From the IMG/VR virus record IMGVR_UViG_3300048928_000316, positions 1-33,069 of that record: a stretch of DNA of 33,069 nt; one strand, given 5' to 3'. Positions within the stretch are counted from its first letter, which is position 1; each line of letters opens with the position of its first letter. Source of the stretch: a virus. Both the position numbers and the translations under genes were made by a program. Of this stretch, positions 31,536 through 33,069 are shown one piece after another. The notes beneath the pieces were generated by a model. That model was not told the DNA's origin and did no database searches. It worked only from the letters and a program-made list of their open reading frames with translations.

Positions 31536-32131
31536 GAGACGCGTTGCAATATCAGGCACAGTTGCGTGCCCTGTTGCCAGTTGGCCCGGCGTGGGATCCG
31601 GAACTTGTACCGGAGCTGCAAACTATTCTGACCGGGTTGGCCCAAGAGCTTGCACGCATCGATGCGCGGGCATTCGACCTGATCAACGAGATGGACCCGG
31701 CAAGTGTGAGCGAGCTTATTCCAGATTGGGAGCGGGTTATGGGATTGCCGGACCCCTGCCTGGGTGAAAAACCCGCGTTTGAAGATCGCAGGCTTGCAGT
31801 GCGTGAACGCTTGGTCGCGGTAGGAGACCAGAGCCGGGCCTATTTCATCAATATTGCTATTCGTCAGGGCTACCCCGAGTCACGTATTACGGAACATCGG
31901 GCGCCACGCTTTGGGCGCTCTCGTTTCGGGTCCGCTCATTTTGGAACCTGGTCTGCGCAGTTTATGTGGACGCTCAACTCCGGTCCGAGGCGGCGACTCG
32001 GGCGCCGGTTTGGAGCCAGCTTCTGGGGGGAGCGGTTTGGTAGCAACCCCAGCGGTGCGCTTGAGTGCGTTATCCGGCGTAGTGCACCCGCTCACACATT
32101 AGAATTTATTGATTACGGAGTTAGCAGCTGA
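31523..32131 (+). CDS. Mu gp48-like baseplate/tail protein (YmfQ, DUF2313)
   Basis: 202 aa from the ATG at 31523, 6 nt after GGGGG; the ATG at 31517 is too close. LRDALQYQAQLRALLPVGPAWDPELVP, LARIDARAFDLINEMDPASVSELIPDWERVMGLPDPC and LGEKPAFEDRRLAVRERLVAVGDQSRAYFINIAIRQGYP are the typical YmfQ/gp48 segments. C-terminal residues 125-165 are rich in Arg, Gly and Phe (APRFGRSRFGSAHFG...). It joins wedge and fibre. The TGA shares one base with the fibre ATG. Confidence 0.92.
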   Translation: MGGLRDALQYQAQLRALLPVGPAWDPELVPELQTILTGLAQELARIDARAFDLINEMDPASVSELIPDWERVMGLPDPCLGEKPAFEDRRLAVRERLVAVGDQSRAYFINIAIRQGYPESRITEHRAPRFGRSRFGSAHFGTWSAQFMWTLNSGPRRRLGRRFGASFWGERFGSNPSGALECVIRRSAPAHTLEFIDYGVSS

Positions 32132-33069
32132 TGGACTTTCCTAAGAGTGTTCCCAACATCGGTTTGATTGGTGGGCGTTTTGCTGACGAAAATACGTCAA
32201 CGGGACAACCTGGCTCGCTGATTCCTGCTCAATGGGGTAACGCGGTCACTCTGGAAATATTGAACGCGCTGACGGCGGCGGGCATTGTTCCTGACGAATT
32301 CAAAACTAATCAGCTGGCGGAGGCCATTGGCAAACAGGCGCTCGGGTTCAAGCCCGTTCAACAGGGCGGAGGGGTAGGGCAAACCGACCCTAATGCAAAC
32401 AAGATATTCATTGGGTGGTCAACATCTGGGCGCTTATGTGCAACTGTCGACAATACTGATCTTGGCTACTTTGCATTCACATCAAACCTTCAAGCACTTG
32501 TTAATCAAATTGTGGCGAATCCACCCGCCAATTTAAATACCATTCAAAAACTCGCGTTGGCGGTCGGTAACGATCCGGCTTACGCACAAACTGTTAATGC
32601 TAATTTGGCAGGGAAGGCAGACAAAGCCACCACCCTTGCGGGGTACGGAATTACAGATGGCGCAACAAAAGCATCTGTTGCGGCGAAAGCCGACGCGGCC
32701 ACAACCTTAGCAGGGTACAACATCCCGATAGCAACCCAGCAAGAAGCCGAAGCAGGTGCGGACAATTCAAAGCCATCAACATCACTTCGTGTTGCGCAGT
32801 ATGTATCGAAGGCTTTGCAAGGGTTTCAAGCGGCGTTAGGGTTTTCGCCAGTTCAACAAGGGGGCGGGATCGGGCAGACCGGTACAACACAAAACAAGGT
32901 ATTTATTGGGTTCGGTACCAATAGCCGTCTAAAGGCAACCGTAGATAATACGGATCTCGGGAATATTATTTTCGATACGAATACTGCTCAGGAAACTACA
33001 CCAGGCATTTTGAAACTAGCCACGTTGTCGGCAGTGCAGTTAGGCACAGAAACATTATCTGCCGTTACA
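32131..33069 (+). CDS. Tail fibre protein, 5' part (runs off the window)
   Basis: 313 codons without stop to the last base. An N-terminal attachment part (DFPKSVPNIGLIGGRFADENTSTGQPGSLIPAQW..AVTLEILN) follows the gp48-like gene directly. A 40-residue unit occurs twice: FKPVQQGGGVGQTDPNANKIF then RLCATVDNTDLG (about 73-117) and FSPVQQGGGIGQTGTTQNKVF then RLKATVDNTDLG (about 238-281). Between them are two copies of the fibre repeat KADxATTLAGYxI. AT-richer than the baseplate genes, as is usual for receptor-binding genes under exchange. Phage fibre type, host surface binding. Confidence 0.9.
   Translation, partial: MDFPKSVPNIGLIGGRFADENTSTGQPGSLIPAQWGNAVTLEILNALTAAGIVPDEFKTNQLAEAIGKQALGFKPVQQGGGVGQTDPNANKIFIGWSTSGRLCATVDNTDLGYFAFTSNLQALVNQIVANPPANLNTIQKLALAVGNDPAYAQTVNANLAGKADKATTLAGYGITDGATKASVAAKADAATTLAGYNIPIATQQEAEAGADNSKPSTSLRVAQYVSKALQGFQAALGFSPVQQGGGIGQTGTTQNKVFIGFGTNSRLKATVDNTDLGNIIFDTNTAQETTPGILKLATLSAVQLGTETLSAVT

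Overview
The window is the left-hand two thirds or more of a temperate phage integrated in a bacterial chromosome. Host DNA is limited to a tRNA-Cys(GCA) gene and its terminator at the left edge (about 1-133). The rest reads as one continuous prophage that runs off the right edge inside a tail-fibre gene. The high-GC coding style, a Phage_holin_8-like holin, a PrtN-like regulator and an SfV-like gene order point to Pseudomonas (P. fluorescens group most likely). This is inferred from gene style only; no host marker gene is present.

Layout. (1) 134-1926: AT-rich accessory segment between the tRNA and the integrase. It has a 15-bp direct repeat and a two-gene operon made of a soluble 309-aa protein and a four-helix membrane protein. 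(2) 5708 down to 1960, minus strand: a tightly overlapping leftward early operon. It encodes a small protein, dNMP kinase, a KilAC-like protein, a hypothetical protein, a PrtN-like activator, a small membrane protein, a shortened HD hydrolase, a DUF4224 protein and the tyrosine integrase. (3) 5709-6981: immunity region with an S24 CI-type repressor (minus), a lambda-Cro-like protein (plus), and candidate operators shared by the two early promoters. (4) 7121-11994: rightward early genes: CII-like regulator, TraR/DksA zinc finger, an inverted DUF4145 gene, a large primase/helicase, a dense 9-bp iteron array and a Q-like protein. (5) 11995-13487: a terminator-flanked orphan gene and two holin candidates. 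(6) 13487-21898: HNH nuclease, P27-type small terminase, large terminase, portal, S49 protease, HK97-fold capsid and connector genes. (7) 21956-33069: Mu-like contractile tail: terminator, DUF2635, sheath, tube, chaperone with a programmed frameshift, tape measure, gpN, gp44-gp48 baseplate series and a fibre.

The phage is therefore a myovirus with an HK97-type head and a Mu-type tail, the combination known from Shigella phage SfV. Repressor and Cro would control divergent early promoters. CII/Q-like proteins and the terminators before the lysis genes would set the early-to-late switch, and the iterons next to the primase are a good candidate replication origin.

The most interesting items are the RexAB/Kiwa-like sensor plus membrane gene pair beside the attachment end, the 11-copy iteron array with competing inverted repeats, the matched operator motif at both early promoters, and a textbook T TTT TTC frameshift site with a 6-nt spacer and a stem-loop in the tail chaperone gene.
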